Numbered from the stretch's first letter, positions 37,945 through 49,492 are shown. The stretch is DNA of 64,000 nucleotides from Pseudomonas sp. C1C7 (GCF_013359595.1 NZ_JABFMP010000017.1:1-64000); one strand, 5' to 3'. A program made the numbers and translations. The notes: generated from the letters alone by a model not told the origin.

Positions 37945-38046
37945 CTGCAGGAGCGAGCATGCTCGCGATGAACCAGAGGACACCGCGGGGCATCTGGTCT
38001 CCCGCGTTATCGTTGACGACCATCGCGAGCGTGCTCGCTCCTGCAG
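37945..38046. repeat. REP pair
   Basis: CTGCAGGAGCGAGCATGCTC gcgatg at the left is answered by catcgc GAGCGTGCTCGCTCCTGCAG at the right, with one internal difference. Same family and similar loop (cgcgttatcgttgac) as the repeat at 47541-47643. Confidence 0.8.
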
Positions 38047-38061
38047 GTTTACAGCGGCGAA

Positions 38062-38400
38062 TCAGGCTTCGTTCTTGGCAGCGGCAGCGGCAACAGCAGC
38101 CTTGATGGTGCTTTGCAGCGAACCATCAGCCGACATCTCGGTCATGATGTCGCTACCACCCACCAGCTCGCCAGCGACCCACAGTTGCGGGAAGGTTGGC
38201 CAGTTGGCGTATTTAGGCAGGTTGGCGCGGATTTCCGGGTTCTGCAGGATGTCCACGTACGCAAACTTTTCACCACAAGCCATCACGGCCTGCGCGGCTT
38301 TCGCGGAGAAGCCACACTGTGGGGCATTCGGCGAGCCTTTCATGTAAAGCAGAATGGTGTTGTTGGCAATCTGCTCTTTAATCGTTTCGATGATATCCAT
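38062..38400 (-). CDS. grxD: Monothiol glutaredoxin Grx4 family
   Basis: 112 residues with the CGFS active site (Cys29-Ser32), TFPQLWVAGELVGGSD glutathione-binding region and an Ala-rich C-terminus. It carries [2Fe-2S] clusters to client proteins. Start MDIIETIKEQ at 38400; the frame extends upstream to 38472 without support. GAGGTG is the ribosome binding site. Confidence 0.95.
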   Translation of the reverse strand: MDIIETIKEQIANNTILLYMKGSPNAPQCGFSAKAAQAVMACGEKFAYVDILQNPEIRANLPKYANWPTFPQLWVAGELVGGSDIMTEMSADGSLQSTIKAAVAAAAAKNEA

Positions 38401-38496
38401 GGAGCACCTCGGCTGAACTTTCCGACTCATGGGTCGGCACGGTGGCGCATTGTAACGGAAAGCCGAGCGCACTGCTCGGTCTCTCCATCAGATCGA

Positions 38497-40605
38497 TCAA
38501 GCCGCCGCCACGGTCACCGGAACGCCATTCAACGCTGCATTCCCCGACAGTTCATCGAGCTGGCACTCGTCCGTCAGGTCATTGGCACTGGAGCCCGGCT
38601 GGCCACTGGCGATGGTCATCTGTACGCCCGGTCTCGCATGACCCCAACCGTGCGGAAGACTGACCACGCCTTTCATCATATCCAGACTGCCCAGCACTTC
38701 CACTTCGATCACGCCCACGCGGGAGCTGACCTTCACTCGCTGGCCATCGCTCAACCCGCGACTGACCAGATCCTCCGGATGCATCAGCAACTGATGACGC
38801 GGCTTGCCCTTCACCAATCGATGGTAGTTGTGCATCCAGGAATTGTTACTGCGCACATGTCGGCGGCCGATCATCAGCAACTCATCGGCGGCCGGCGCCT
38901 GCAACGCGGCGAAGCGTGCGAGGTCGGCGAGGATCACATCGGGGGCGGCCTGGACCCGTTGATTGGCGGTTTTCAGGCGTGAAGCGAGGTTGGGTTCGAG
39001 CGCGCCCAGATCGACACCATGGGGATGATCGAACAGGGTCGACAACGACAGTTTGTGCTCGGAAGCATCGCCATAGGCGCCCATGCGCAAGCCGCGATCG
39101 ATCATCTGCGCCGGCGCGATGGTCGGCTTGAGCTCCTTGCCGGTCTTCGCCGCAAAGGCCTTGGCCAGCCCGACGAAAATCTCCCAGTCATGCAGCGCGC
39201 CTTCAGGCTTGGCCAGGATCGCCCGGTTGAAACGGCTGACGTTGCGCACGGCGAACATATTGAAGGTGGTGTCGTAGTGATCATTTTCCAGGGCCGAAGT
39301 AGAAGGCAGGATCAGATCGGCGTAACGGGTGGTCTCGTTGATGTACAGGTCGACGCTGACCATGAATTCCAGGCCGTCCAGCGCCTGCTCCAGCTGACGA
39401 CCGTTGGGTGTCGAAAGCACCGGATTGCCCGCCACGGTGATCAGCGCGCGGACCTGCCCTTCCCCTTCGGTCAGCATTTCTTCGGCCAGCGCCGACACCG
39501 GCAGCTCGCCGCCGTACTCGGGGCGTCCGGAGACTCGGCTCTGCCACAGATTGAAATGCCCTCCGGAGGTCGAAGCCACCAGGTCCACCGCCGGCTCGGT
39601 GCACAGGGCGCCGCCGACACTGTCCAGGTTGCCGGTGACCAGATTGATCAACTGCACCAGCCAATGACACAGGGTACCGAACGCCTGGGTCGAGACGCCC
39701 ATGCGCCCGTAGCAGACGGCGCTCGGCGCAGCGGCAAAATCACGGGCCAGCTGGCGAATGTCTTCAGCGGGCACCGCGCACAACGGGCTCATCGCTTCGG
39801 CGGTGAAACCGGCAATGGACTCGCGCACCTGATCCAGACCATCCACCGGCAGATGGCTGTCCCGGGTCAGGCCCTCGGCAAACAAGGTGTTGAGCAGACC
39901 AAACAGCAACGCGGCATCGCCACCGGGGCGCACGAACAGGTGCTGGTCGGCGATGGCCGCGGTTTCGCTGCGGCGCGGGTCGACCACCACGACCTTGCCG
40001 CCCCGGGCCTGGATCGCTTTCAGGCGTTTTTCCACATCCGGCACGGTCATGATGCTGCCGTTGGACGCCAGCGGGTTGCCGCCGAGGATGAGCATGAAGT
40101 CGGTGTGATCGATGTCCGGGATCGGCAACAGGAAGCCGTGGCCGTACATCAGGTAACTGGTCAGGTGATGGGGCAGTTGATCGACCGAGGTTGCGGAATA
40201 GCGGTTACGGGTTTTCAACAGGCCGAGGAAATAGTTGCTGTGGGTCATCAGCCCATAGTTGTGCACGCTGGGGTTGCCCTGATAGACCGCCACCGCATTC
40301 TGTCCGTGCCGCTCCTGGATCGCCGCCAGCCGCTCGGCCACCAGGTTGAACGCGTCCTCCCATTCGATGGGTTGCCATTCGTGGCCCACGCGCTGCATCG
40401 GCTGATGCAGGCGATCCGGGTCGTTCTGAATGTCTTGCAGGGCCACGGCCTTGGGGCAGATGTGGCCGCGACTGAAGGTGTCCAGCGGATCACCCTTGAT
40501 CGAAGTGATCTGGACCTGCCCGGCTTCGACCTCGGTGGTTTCGATGGTCAGGCCGCAGATGGCTTCACACAGGTGGCAGGCACGGTGATGGAGAGTCTTG
40601 GTCAT
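38497..40605 (-). CDS. Molybdopterin-dependent oxidoreductase (formate dehydrogenase/nitrate reductase superfamily)
   Basis: 702 residues. The N-terminal [4Fe-4S] site has Cys10, Cys13, Cys17 and Cys50, followed by bis-MGD-binding domains (GNPLASNGSIMT; VVDPRRSETAA) and a C-terminal molydopterin-dinucleotide domain (VSLPHGWGHARPG). No Tat signal is visible, so it is cytoplasmic. No partner subunits are encoded next to it. Substrate unknown. The gene order grxD-oxidoreductase-small gene-argF agrees with P. aeruginosa. Confidence 0.88.
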   Translation of the reverse strand: MTKTLHHRACHLCEAICGLTIETTEVEAGQVQITSIKGDPLDTFSRGHICPKAVALQDIQNDPDRLHQPMQRVGHEWQPIEWEDAFNLVAERLAAIQERHGQNAVAVYQGNPSVHNYGLMTHSNYFLGLLKTRNRYSATSVDQLPHHLTSYLMYGHGFLLPIPDIDHTDFMLILGGNPLASNGSIMTVPDVEKRLKAIQARGGKVVVVDPRRSETAAIADQHLFVRPGGDAALLFGLLNTLFAEGLTRDSHLPVDGLDQVRESIAGFTAEAMSPLCAVPAEDIRQLARDFAAAPSAVCYGRMGVSTQAFGTLCHWLVQLINLVTGNLDSVGGALCTEPAVDLVASTSGGHFNLWQSRVSGRPEYGGELPVSALAEEMLTEGEGQVRALITVAGNPVLSTPNGRQLEQALDGLEFMVSVDLYINETTRYADLILPSTSALENDHYDTTFNMFAVRNVSRFNRAILAKPEGALHDWEIFVGLAKAFAAKTGKELKPTIAPAQMIDRGLRMGAYGDASEHKLSLSTLFDHPHGVDLGALEPNLASRLKTANQRVQAAPDVILADLARFAALQAPAADELLMIGRRHVRSNNSWMHNYHRLVKGKPRHQLLMHPEDLVSRGLSDGQRVKVSSRVGVIEVEVLGSLDMMKGVVSLPHGWGHARPGVQMTIASGQPGSSANDLTDECQLDELSGNAALNGVPVTVAAA

Positions 40606-40739
40606 GGCCAGTCTCTGTCTTGTTCTGGGCGGGCAATGTCGGCCGCGGGAACAAAACTATGGCGCGTGCCCCGCTACCGCGCCAGCGACGTTCATTGTGT
40701 GAATCGAGGACCATCAGGCCAGCCGATGGCCACGCAGGA

Positions 40740-41030
40740 TCAGCTCGATGGCAGCCTGGGCGGTGACTGCATCTGGATTTCCTCGATGGTTTCGATCTGT
40801 TCGTGGCCGACATGCACGCCGGTCAGTTCGCCGATCAGTCGCCAGTGCTCGTCGAGCCCGCTGCTGACGGTGGCCATGCGGTCGATCATGCGCCGGCCGG
40901 CATCCCGGGTCACGGGATCGGGACTGCGCAGCAGTTCGAACGACATGGACGTCATGGAGGCGGTGAGGTGGGTCAGGGAGCGGGCCGTGAGGCCGAGCAA
41001 TTCCATTAGCTGTTGTTCTTTCGATTCCAT
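40740..41030 (-). CDS. Small conserved helical protein, 3' end probably frameshifted
   Basis: 96 residues as read, MESKEQQLMELLG start, mostly helical, no signal peptide, function unknown. The reading ends with MQSPPRLPSS, which does not look like the rest. In the next frame, from about 40773 to the stop at 40714, the DNA reads DAVTAQAAIELILRGHRLA, a natural continuation of EEIQ. One missing base near 40770-40776 would explain this. It is divergent from argF and 134 bases upstream of the oxidoreductase gene. Start ATG follows AGGAAGCC. Confidence 0.65.
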   Translation of the reverse strand: MESKEQQLMELLGLTARSLTHLTASMTSMSFELLRSPDPVTRDAGRRMIDRMATVSSGLDEHWRLIGELTGVHVGHEQIETIEEIQMQSPPRLPSS

Positions 41031-41436
41031 TTGCGGAGGCTTCCTGCGTCGCGGGTGATTTATTTATAACTAAGCACTTTGCATTAGCAAATGTTTCAGA
41101 TGGAACGCACATACGCGCTCCGGTGAACCACCATTCAGAAACCGACCGCCAGTGCTCCGCCACCGCCTGCTCGATTGCCAAGCGGCGCGAACGCGGTGTA
41201 CAAATGCCTGGCTGCTGTCAGGAAACAGGCTTCAAAAGCGCTACTGCGGATATCCCGTAGCCCCTCTGAAATCCCCCTAATAACCGTAGCCCTATTGGTA
41301 AGACGCGACATTTAATTATAAGATCGCGCCTTCCCCTATTTCGTCGCCCCGTGCGGCTTACGCCGCAGGTCTCGCCCGTTGTTCCGAAAAACAAGGCTTT
41401 GAGCATCTGCGGTTTGTAGCAAAAAGGTAGTCAATG
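41031..41436. other. argF upstream region
   Basis: 406 bases. It holds the argF promoter and ArgR-type operator (41295-41331) and a leader of about 100 bases. The GC-rich palindrome TGCGGCTTACGCCGCA at 41352-41367 may form a hairpin in the leader. No gene supported in the remainder. Confidence 0.6.
41295..41331 (+). promoter_or_regulatory. argF promoter overlapped by ArgR-type operator
   Basis: TTGGTA (41295-41300) and TATAAG (41317-41322), 16-base spacing, form a promoter. On the minus strand the same bases read AGGCGC-N8-AA-N5-TGTCGC-N8-AA, two ArgR half-sites 21 bases apart (41326-41331 and 41305-41310). Overlap with the -10 predicts repression by arginine-ArgR. Confidence 0.7.
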
Positions 41437-42357
41437 ATGAGCGCAAGGCACTTTCTCTCCCTGATGGATTGCACGCCCGAAGAGCTGGTCAGCGTGATCC
41501 GTCGAGGCGTTGAGCTCAAGGACCTGCGTAACCGCGGCGTACTGTTCGAGCCTCTGAAAAACCGCGTGCTCGGGATGATTTTCGAGAAGTCCTCGACCCG
41601 TACCCGCATTTCGTTCGAAGCCGGCATGATCCAGCTCGGCGGCCAGGCGATCTTCCTGTCCCCGCGCGACACCCAGCTGGGTCGCGGCGAGCCGATCAGC
41701 GACGCGGCCATCGTCATGTCGAGCATGCTCGATGTGGTGATGATCCGTACCTTTGCCCACAGCACCCTGACCGAATTCGCCGCCAATTCCCGCGTGCCGC
41801 TGATCAACGGCCTGTCCGACGATCTGCACCCGTGCCAGTTGCTGGCCGACATGCAGACCTTCCTCGAACACCGCGGCTCCATCCAGGGCAAGACCGTGGC
41901 CTGGATCGGCGACGGCAACAACATGTGCAACAGCTATATAGAAGCGGCGATCCAGTTCGACTTCCAGTTGCGTGTCGCCTGCCCGGAAGGCTACGAGCCG
42001 AATCCGAAATTCCTCGCCCAGGCCGGCGATCGCGTGACCATCGTCCGCGATCCGAAGGATGCCGTGCGCGGCGCCCACCTGGTGAGCACCGACGTCTGGA
42101 CCTCCATGGGCCAGGAAGAGGAAACCGCCAAGCGCCTGCAGCTGTTCGCCCCGTACCAGGTCAACCGCGCCCTGCTCGACCTGGCCGCCAGCGACGTGCT
42201 GTTCATGCACTGCCTGCCGGCTCACCGTGGCGAAGAGATCAGCGTCGACCTGCTGGACGATCCGCGTTCGGTGGCCTGGGATCAGGCCGAGAACCGCCTG
42301 CATGCGCAGAAGGCCCTGCTTGAGTTCCTCGTCGAGCCGGCGTACCACCACGCATGA
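41437..42357 (+). CDS. argF: Ornithine carbamoyltransferase (anabolic)
   Basis: 306 residues. Converts ornithine and carbamoyl phosphate to citrulline. STRT (53-56) binds carbamoyl phosphate, with HPCQ in the middle and HCLPAHRG near the end. ATG 41437 matches the family start MSARHFL; ATG 41434 is one codon upstream. The stop overlaps the next gene by 4 bases (ATGA). Confidence 0.95.
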   Translation: MSARHFLSLMDCTPEELVSVIRRGVELKDLRNRGVLFEPLKNRVLGMIFEKSSTRTRISFEAGMIQLGGQAIFLSPRDTQLGRGEPISDAAIVMSSMLDVVMIRTFAHSTLTEFAANSRVPLINGLSDDLHPCQLLADMQTFLEHRGSIQGKTVAWIGDGNNMCNSYIEAAIQFDFQLRVACPEGYEPNPKFLAQAGDRVTIVRDPKDAVRGAHLVSTDVWTSMGQEEETAKRLQLFAPYQVNRALLDLAASDVLFMHCLPAHRGEEISVDLLDDPRSVAWDQAENRLHAQKALLEFLVEPAYHHA

Positions 42358-43463
42358 GCCAGCCATTACTGCTTAACCTGCGCAACCTCGCTTGCGGTTA
42401 CCAGGACCAACGCGTGGTGCAGAACCTCAATCTGCACCTGAACGCCGGTGACATCGGATGCCTGCTGGGCTCCTCCGGTTGCGGCAAGACCACCACCCTG
42501 CGTGCCATTGCCGGTTTCGAACCGGTGCACGATGGGGATATCCAGCTGGCCGGCGAGACCATCTCCAGCGCCGGCTTCACCCTGGCGCCGGAGAAACGCC
42601 GGATCGGCATGGTGTTCCAGGACTACGCGCTGTTCCCGCATCTGACCGTGGCCGACAACATCGCCTTCGGCATTCGCAAGCATCCGCAAAAGGATCGCGT
42701 GGTCGAAGAGCTGCTGGAACTGGTCAACCTGAAGAACCTCGGCAAGCGCTATCCCCATGAGCTTTCCGGTGGCCAGCAGCAACGCGTCGCCCTGGCCCGC
42801 GCCCTGGCGCCGGAGCCGCAACTGCTGCTGCTCGACGAACCCTTCTCCAACCTCGATGGCGAACTGCGCCGCAAGCTCAGCCACGAGGTGCGCGACATCC
42901 TCAAGGCCCGCGGCACCAGCGCCATCCTGGTGACCCACGATCAGGAAGAAGCCTTCGCGGTCAGTGACCACGTCGGCGTGTTCAAGGAAGGCCGGCTGGA
43001 ACAGTGGGACACGCCCTACAACCTCTATCACGAGCCGCTGACGCCTTACGTGGCCAGCTTCATCGGTCAGGGTTATTTCATTCGCGGTCAGTTGAGCAGC
43101 CCGGAGTCGGTGCAGACCGAACTCGGCGAATTGCGCGGCAACCGGGCCTACACCTGGCCGGTCGGTAGTGCGGTGGATGTGCTGCTGCGTCCGGACGATA
43201 TCGTTTATGCACCGGACAGCGCGTTGAAGGCTCGTATCGTCGGCAAGTCGTTCCAGGGTGCGTCGACGCTTTACCGCCTGCAGATGCACACGGGCGCGCA
43301 GCTGGAGTCGATCTTCCCCAGCCATGTCGATCATCAGGTCGGGGCCGAGGTGGGGATACGCGTGGCGGCGGAACACCTGGTGCTGTTCCAGGCGAGCAGC
43401 AGCATGGCGGCGCAGATTCCGAGCGTGGAGTCCGGTGTGCGGCGTTACAGCACCGCCAGCTGA
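42354..43463 (+). CDS. ABC transporter ATPase (FbpC/PotA-like)
   Basis: 369 residues. Walker A GSSGCGKT (39-46), signature [15 protein letters not shown], Walker [13 protein letters not shown] and the switch His in VTHDQEEAF are complete. A C-terminal TOBE-like domain (about 280-355) is typical of iron, polyamine or sulfate importers. No permease or binding protein gene is adjacent, so it is an orphan ATPase here. It overlaps argF by 4 bases and should be co-transcribed with it; a link to ornithine or arginine transport is only a guess. Confidence 0.88.
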   Translation: MSQPLLLNLRNLACGYQDQRVVQNLNLHLNAGDIGCLLGSSGCGKTTTLRAIAGFEPVHDGDIQLAGETISSAGFTLAPEKRRIGMVFQDYALFPHLTVADNIAFGIRKHPQKDRVVEELLELVNLKNLGKRYPHELSGGQQQRVALARALAPEPQLLLLDEPFSNLDGELRRKLSHEVRDILKARGTSAILVTHDQEEAFAVSDHVGVFKEGRLEQWDTPYNLYHEPLTPYVASFIGQGYFIRGQLSSPESVQTELGELRGNRAYTWPVGSAVDVLLRPDDIVYAPDSALKARIVGKSFQGASTLYRLQMHTGAQLESIFPSHVDHQVGAEVGIRVAAEHLVLFQASSSMAAQIPSVESGVRRYSTAS

Positions 43464-43474
43464 CACCACACCCC

Positions 43475-43536
43475 GCAGGAGCGAGCGGTGCGACGATTCG
43501 ACTTGCCCGCGAAGGCGTCGCACCGCTCGCTCCTGC
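43475..43536. repeat. Perfect 21-bp REP inverted repeat
   Basis: GCAGGAGCGAGCGGTGCGAC-G (43475-43495) is exactly inverted at 43516-43536, 20-base loop, between the convergent ABC ATPase and PhzF-like genes. Confidence 0.85.
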
Positions 43537-43541
43537 AGGTT

Positions 43542-44324
43542 TCAGGCGATCATCAGTTTGCCACTGGCCACCAACGTCGCATTCCCGCCAATCTTCACCC
43601 GATCCCCTTCCAGCCGGCAGAACAGCTCACCGCCCCGCTTCGAACACTGGTAGGCCGTCAGGCTCGACTTGCCCAGGCGCTTGGACCAATAAGGAATCAG
43701 GCTGCAATGGGTCGAACCGGTCACCGGGTCTTCGTTGATGCCGATGGCCGGCGCGAAATAGCGCGAGACGAAATCGTGCTTGCTGCCCCGGGCGGTCACG
43801 ATCGCCCCCAGCCAAGGCAGCTTCGCCAGGGCGACCATGTCCGGCGTGCAGTCGAGCACGGCCTGCTCCGACTCCAGCACCACGAACAATTCATTGGAAC
43901 CCAGCACGTCGACGATCTCCGTGCCAATCGCCCGCTCGACCTCCTGAGTCACGCCCAGCTCCGACGGCACGATCGCCGGAAAGTCCAGCCATAGCCGGCC
44001 ACCGTCGCGGGTCACGCTCAAGGGACCGGATTTGCAGGTGAAGTCCAGGCGCTCCACCGGTTCCTTGTAGATTTCAAACAGCACGTAGGCGCTGGCCAGG
44101 GTCGCGTGACCACACAACGGCACTTCGGTGGTCGGGGTGAACCAGCGGATGTGCCAGCCCAGTCCTTCACGCACCACGAAAGCGGTTTCCGCCAGGTTGT
44201 GCTCGGCGGCAATTTTCTGCATCAACTCGTCGGCGAGCCAGGCGTCCAGCCGATAGACCATCGCCGGGTTACCGCTGAAGGCGCGATCGCTGAACGCGTC
44301 GACCTGATGAAACTCAAGCTGCAT
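43542..44324 (-). CDS. PhzF-family isomerase/epimerase
   Basis: 260 residues of the diaminopimelate-epimerase-like fold. Start MQLEFHQVDAFSDRAFSGNPAMV; catalytic Glu in AEHNLAETAFV; later CGHATLASAYV and EDPVTGSTHC motifs are complete. Housekeeping PhzF-like proteins have no firmly assigned substrate; no phenazine genes are nearby. Confidence 0.88.
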   Translation of the reverse strand: MQLEFHQVDAFSDRAFSGNPAMVYRLDAWLADELMQKIAAEHNLAETAFVVREGLGWHIRWFTPTTEVPLCGHATLASAYVLFEIYKEPVERLDFTCKSGPLSVTRDGGRLWLDFPAIVPSELGVTQEVERAIGTEIVDVLGSNELFVVLESEQAVLDCTPDMVALAKLPWLGAIVTARGSKHDFVSRYFAPAIGINEDPVTGSTHCSLIPYWSKRLGKSSLTAYQCSKRGGELFCRLEGDRVKIGGNATLVASGKLMIA

Positions 44325-44415
44325 AACATTCTCCCTTTGTCAGGCCACCGAGCATGAAGTCGTTGTTTGAAACCCACCAGTGACAGAGCTGGCTTTTTTA
44401 CACCATACAGAGCGC

Positions 44416-44886
44416 TCAGGCGCGACCGATGTCGGCGAACTTCGCCTGGGTATGCTCGGCCAGCACCGCCGGGGCCAGTTCGACCTCCAGGCCGCGTCGA
44501 CCGGCGCTGACGAAAATGCTCGCGAAGGGTTGGGCGGAGTTGTCGATGAAGGTCCGCAGGCGCTTTTTCTGCCCCAGTGGACTGATCCCGCCCAGCAGGT
44601 AGCCGGTCGAGCGCTGCGCGGCGGCGGGGTCGGCCATCTCGACTTTCTTTACGCCAGCGGCATGGGCCAGGGCCTTGAGGTCCAGCGTGCCGCCCACCGG
44701 CACCACGGCCACCAGCAGTTCGTTCTTTTCACTGGCCGCCAGCAGGGTCTTGAACACCTGCGCCGGGTCCAGGCCAAGCTTTTCCGCGGCTTCCAGCCCA
44801 TAGGACGCGGCCTTGGGGTCATGCTCGTAACTGTGCACACGGTGTTCGGCGCGAGCCTTTTTCAGCAAATCCAACGCGGGTGTCAT
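44416..44886 (-). CDS. ybaK: Cys-tRNA(Pro)/Cys-tRNA(Cys) deacylase YbaK
   Basis: 156 residues. Trans-editing hydrolase that removes Cys from mischarged tRNA-Pro. Conserved KTLLA with the catalytic Lys, [26 protein letters not shown] and the C-terminal [13 protein letters not shown] mark the YbaK/EbsC family. AGCTGTC is a weak ribosome binding site. Confidence 0.92.
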   Translation of the reverse strand: MTPALDLLKKARAEHRVHSYEHDPKAASYGLEAAEKLGLDPAQVFKTLLAASEKNELLVAVVPVGGTLDLKALAHAAGVKKVEMADPAAAQRSTGYLLGGISPLGQKKRLRTFIDNSAQPFASIFVSAGRRGLEVELAPAVLAEHTQAKFADIGRA

Positions 44887-44980
44887 GACAGCTCCAGACG
44901 GGTGGGCAGTAGAAAAACACTGCGGCGGATTCTAGGACATTGATCCATAAAACGCTCCACCGGTTAACCAATGCACCCTT

Positions 44981-45057
44981 GTAGGAGCTGCCGAAGGCTG
45001 CGATCTTTTGATCTTGCTCTTTAAAGTCAAAAGATCGCAGCCTTCGGCAGCTCCTAC
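44981..45057. repeat. Perfect 31-bp REP inverted repeat
   Basis: gtaggagctgccgaaggctg followed by cgatcttttga at 44981-45011 is exactly inverted at 45027-45057 with a 15-base loop. The longest perfect hairpin in the window, between ybaK and glpK. Confidence 0.88.
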
Positions 45058-45104
45058 AGGAGGCAGGTGAATTTTCAAAGTGACCGGGCGTTCACTTTCG
45101 ACCT

Positions 45105-46686
<1,582 letters not shown>

Positions 46687-46772
46687 GCGATTCGGGCCCT
46701 GATGTAACTGGCAGGGAGTCCATTCGTGCGGCATCATGGGCAAATTTTGCACGGCAGCCCAAAGGACGCCCC

Positions 46773-47528
46773 ATGAATCTGCCTCCCCGCCAGCAGCAAA
46801 TCCTCGAACTGGTCCGCGAGCGCGGCTATGTCAGCATCGAGGAAATGGCCACGCTGTTCGTTGTCACTCCGCAGACCATCCGCCGCGATATCAATCAACT
46901 GGCGGAAGCCAATCTGTTGCGTCGCTACCACGGCGGCGCGGCTTACGACTCCAGCGTCGAAAACACCGCCTACGCCATGCGCGCCGATCAGATGCGCGAT
47001 GAAAAGCAGCGTATCGCCGAAGCCATCGCCGCACAGATTCCCGATCACGCCTCGCTGTTCATCAACATCGGCACCACCACCGAATCCATCGCCCGCGCCC
47101 TGCTCAATCACAGCCACCTGAAGATCATCACCAACAACCTGCACGTGGCCTCGATGCTCAGCGCCAAGGACGATTTCGACGTGCTGTTGACCGGCGGCAA
47201 CGTGCGCCGCGACGGTGGCGTGGTCGGTCAGGCCAGTGTCGATTTCATCAATCAGTTCAAGGTCGACTTCGCCCTGGTCGGCATCAGCGGCATCGACGAA
47301 GACGGCAGCCTGCTGGATTTCGACTACCAGGAAGTGCGGGTTTCCCAGGCGATCATCGCCAACGCTCGCCAGGTGATCCTCGCCGCCGACTCCAGCAAGT
47401 TCGGGCGCAACGCCATGATCCGTCTTGGGCCGATCAGCCTGGTCGATTGCCTGGTCACCGACCAGCCACCCTCCCCTGCACTGACCCAGCTGCTGAACCA
47501 GCACAAGGTGCGCCTCGAAGTCGTCTAA
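46773..47528 (+). CDS. glpR: Glycerol 3-phosphate regulon repressor GlpR (DeoR family)
   Basis: 251 residues. An N-terminal helix-turn-helix ([35 protein letters not shown]) precedes a sugar-phosphate sensing domain ([34 protein letters not shown]). It represses glpK and glpD and is released by glycerol 3-phosphate. It is 86 bases after glpK. Candidate operators are upstream of glpK and glpD. Confidence 0.95.
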   Translation: MNLPPRQQQILELVRERGYVSIEEMATLFVVTPQTIRRDINQLAEANLLRRYHGGAAYDSSVENTAYAMRADQMRDEKQRIAEAIAAQIPDHASLFINIGTTTESIARALLNHSHLKIITNNLHVASMLSAKDDFDVLLTGGNVRRDGGVVGQASVDFINQFKVDFALVGISGIDEDGSLLDFDYQEVRVSQAIIANARQVILAADSSKFGRNAMIRLGPISLVDCLVTDQPPSPALTQLLNQHKVRLEVV

Positions 47529-47540
47529 CCCCCGCCCCCC

Positions 47541-47643
47541 TGTAGGAGCCGAGCTTGCTCGCGATGCCCGTCCAGACACCGCAGGCATTCTGACAGCCCG
47601 CGTTATCGTTGACGTCCATCGCGAGCAAGCTCGGCTCCTACAG
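47541..47643. repeat. Perfect 27-bp REP pair
   Basis: ctgtaggagccgagcttgct plus cgcgatg at 47541-47567 is exactly inverted at 47617-47643, with a 49-base loop. Confidence 0.85.
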
Positions 47644-47744
47644 GGGCGTGGCGCGCATTTCTTTTCGATAATTTTCCTTTAACCGCCTTTCGATGAGTTT
47701 TTTCAATCGAACGCGACTGGCTGCGTGCATATTTATCGGCTAAC

Positions 47745-47790
47745 ATTTTCGCAAATGAACATTTATTGTTCGGTTTCAAATACCGAACAT
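47745..47790 (+). promoter_or_regulatory. Two GlpR-type operators before glpD
   Basis: Site 1 is TTTTCGCAAATGAACAT (47746-47762). Site 2 is an inverted repeat TGTTCGGT (47767-47774), 7 bases, ACCGAACA (47782-47789). Both match the known GlpR operator type and lie 24-68 bases before the glpD start. Confidence 0.75.
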
Positions 47791-47813
47791 CAAAGAATTC
47801 CGAGGCTTAGCCG

Positions 47814-49352
47814 ATGCCCACCTCTACCTTGCCCGTGCCCCCTCTTGCCGAGATCTACGATATCGCCGTCATCGGTGGCGGGATCAATGGCGTGGGGATC
47901 GCAGCCGATGCCGCCGGTCGCGGTCTTTCGGTGTTCCTTTGCGAAAAGGACGACCTGGCCAGCCACACCTCGTCGGCCAGCAGCAAGCTGATCCATGGCG
48001 GTCTGCGCTATCTCGAACATTACGAATTCCGCCTGGTGCGCGAAGCCCTGGCCGAGCGCGAAGTGCTGTTGGCCAAGGCGCCGCACATCGTCAAGCAGAT
48101 GCGCTTCGTGCTGCCCCATCGCCCGCACCTGCGTCCGGCCTGGATGATCCGCGCCGGCCTGTTTCTGTATGACAACCTGGGCAAGCGCGAACAGCTGCAG
48201 GGTTCGAAAAGCCTCAAGTTCGGTCCGGACAGTGCGCTGAAAAGCGAAATCACCAAGGGCTTCGAATACTCCGACTGCTGGGTCGACGATGCCCGCCTGG
48301 TGGTGCTCAACGCCATGGCCGCCCGGGAAAAAGGCGCGCATATCCACACCCAGACCCGTTGTGTCAGCGCCCGTCGCACCAAGGGCCTGTGGCACCTGCA
48401 CCTGGAACGCGCCGACGGCAGCCTGTTTTCGATCCGCGCCAAGGCGCTGGTGAACGCCGCCGGCCCCTGGGTGGCGAAATTCATTCGCGACGATCTGAAG
48501 ATGGAATCGCCCTACGGCATCCGCCTGATCCAGGGCAGCCACCTGATCGTGCCGAAACTGTACGAAGGCGAGCACGCGCACATTCTGCAGAACGAAGATC
48601 AGCGCATCGTCTTCACCATTCCGTACCTGAATCACTTCACCCTGATCGGCACCACCGACCGCGAATACACCGGCGATCCGGCGGCCGTGGCGATCACCGA
48701 AGGCGAGACCGATTACCTGCTCAATGTGGTCAATGCCCACTTCAAGAAGCAGATCGGCCGCGACGACATCCTGCACAGCTACTCCGGTGTACGCCCGCTG
48801 TGCAACGACGAGTCCGACAACCCGTCGGCCGTCACCCGCGACTACACCCTGGCGTTGTCGGGCAGCGCAGAGGAAGCGCCGCTGCTGTCGGTGTTCGGCG
48901 GCAAGCTGACCACCTATCGCAAGCTGGCCGAATCGGCGCTGGCGCAACTGGCACCCTACTTCGAACACATCAAGCCAAGCTGGACCGCCAGCGCGCCTCT
49001 GCCGGGCGGCGAAGGCATGACCACCCCGCAGGCGCTGAGCTCGCAGCTGCGTGACAAGTACGACTGGCTCCCGACCGAGATTTCGCGGCGCTGGGCCACC
49101 ACCTACGGCAGCCGCACCTGGCGCATGCTCGAAGGCGTGCAGGACCTGGGCGATATGGGTGAGCACATCGGCGGCGGTCTCTATACCCGCGAAGTCGATT
49201 ACCTGTGCAGCGAAGAGTGGGCCACCACTGCCCATGACATCCTCTGGCGGCGCAGCAAACTCGGCCTGTTCACCACCGCGGCGGAGCAGGACAAGCTCGA
49301 GGATTACCTGAATAAGGTCGAACAGAACCGCAGCAAGATCGAAGCGGCCTGA
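47814..49352 (+). CDS. glpD: Aerobic glycerol-3-phosphate dehydrogenase
   Basis: 512 residues. FAD enzyme at the inner membrane that oxidises glycerol 3-phosphate to dihydroxyacetone phosphate and passes electrons to quinone. The FAD-binding VIGGGINGVGIAADAAGRG is at residues 18-36, followed by the family signature SSKLIHGGLRYLEHYEF and ARLVVLNAMAAREKGA. Separated from glpR by a REP pair and its own GlpR-controlled promoter region. Confidence 0.97.
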   Translation: MPTSTLPVPPLAEIYDIAVIGGGINGVGIAADAAGRGLSVFLCEKDDLASHTSSASSKLIHGGLRYLEHYEFRLVREALAEREVLLAKAPHIVKQMRFVLPHRPHLRPAWMIRAGLFLYDNLGKREQLQGSKSLKFGPDSALKSEITKGFEYSDCWVDDARLVVLNAMAAREKGAHIHTQTRCVSARRTKGLWHLHLERADGSLFSIRAKALVNAAGPWVAKFIRDDLKMESPYGIRLIQGSHLIVPKLYEGEHAHILQNEDQRIVFTIPYLNHFTLIGTTDREYTGDPAAVAITEGETDYLLNVVNAHFKKQIGRDDILHSYSGVRPLCNDESDNPSAVTRDYTLALSGSAEEAPLLSVFGGKLTTYRKLAESALAQLAPYFEHIKPSWTASAPLPGGEGMTTPQALSSQLRDKYDWLPTEISRRWATTYGSRTWRMLEGVQDLGDMGEHIGGGLYTREVDYLCSEEWATTAHDILWRRSKLGLFTTAAEQDKLEDYLNKVEQNRSKIEAA

Positions 49353-49384
49353 TTGTTCTTACAGAAAGCCAGTCAACGCGTACC

Positions 49385-49492
49385 TGTGGCGAGGGGGTTT
49401 ACCCCCGTTGGACTGCGCAGCAGTCCTATCTTTTGGGGCTGCTTCGCAGCCCAACGGGGCGGTGCGACGTTTCGACAAGCCCCCTCGCCACA
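49385..49492. repeat. Composite REP element (tgtggcgaggggg type)
   Basis: TGTGGCGAGGGGG and CCCCCTCGCCACA form the outer 13-bp arms. Inside lie nested palindromes (ccccgttggactgcgcagcag against ctgcttcgcagcccaacgggg). Between convergent glpD and the flavin oxidoreductase gene. Confidence 0.8.

Noticed and set aside
39019..41058. 679-codon open frame antisense to the molybdopterin oxidoreductase and the small gene
   Set aside because: Runs across two real genes; no ribosome binding site or family signature.
43488..43994. Plus-strand frame across the REP element and the PhzF-like gene
   Set aside because: Begins inside a REP hairpin and is antisense to the PhzF-like gene.
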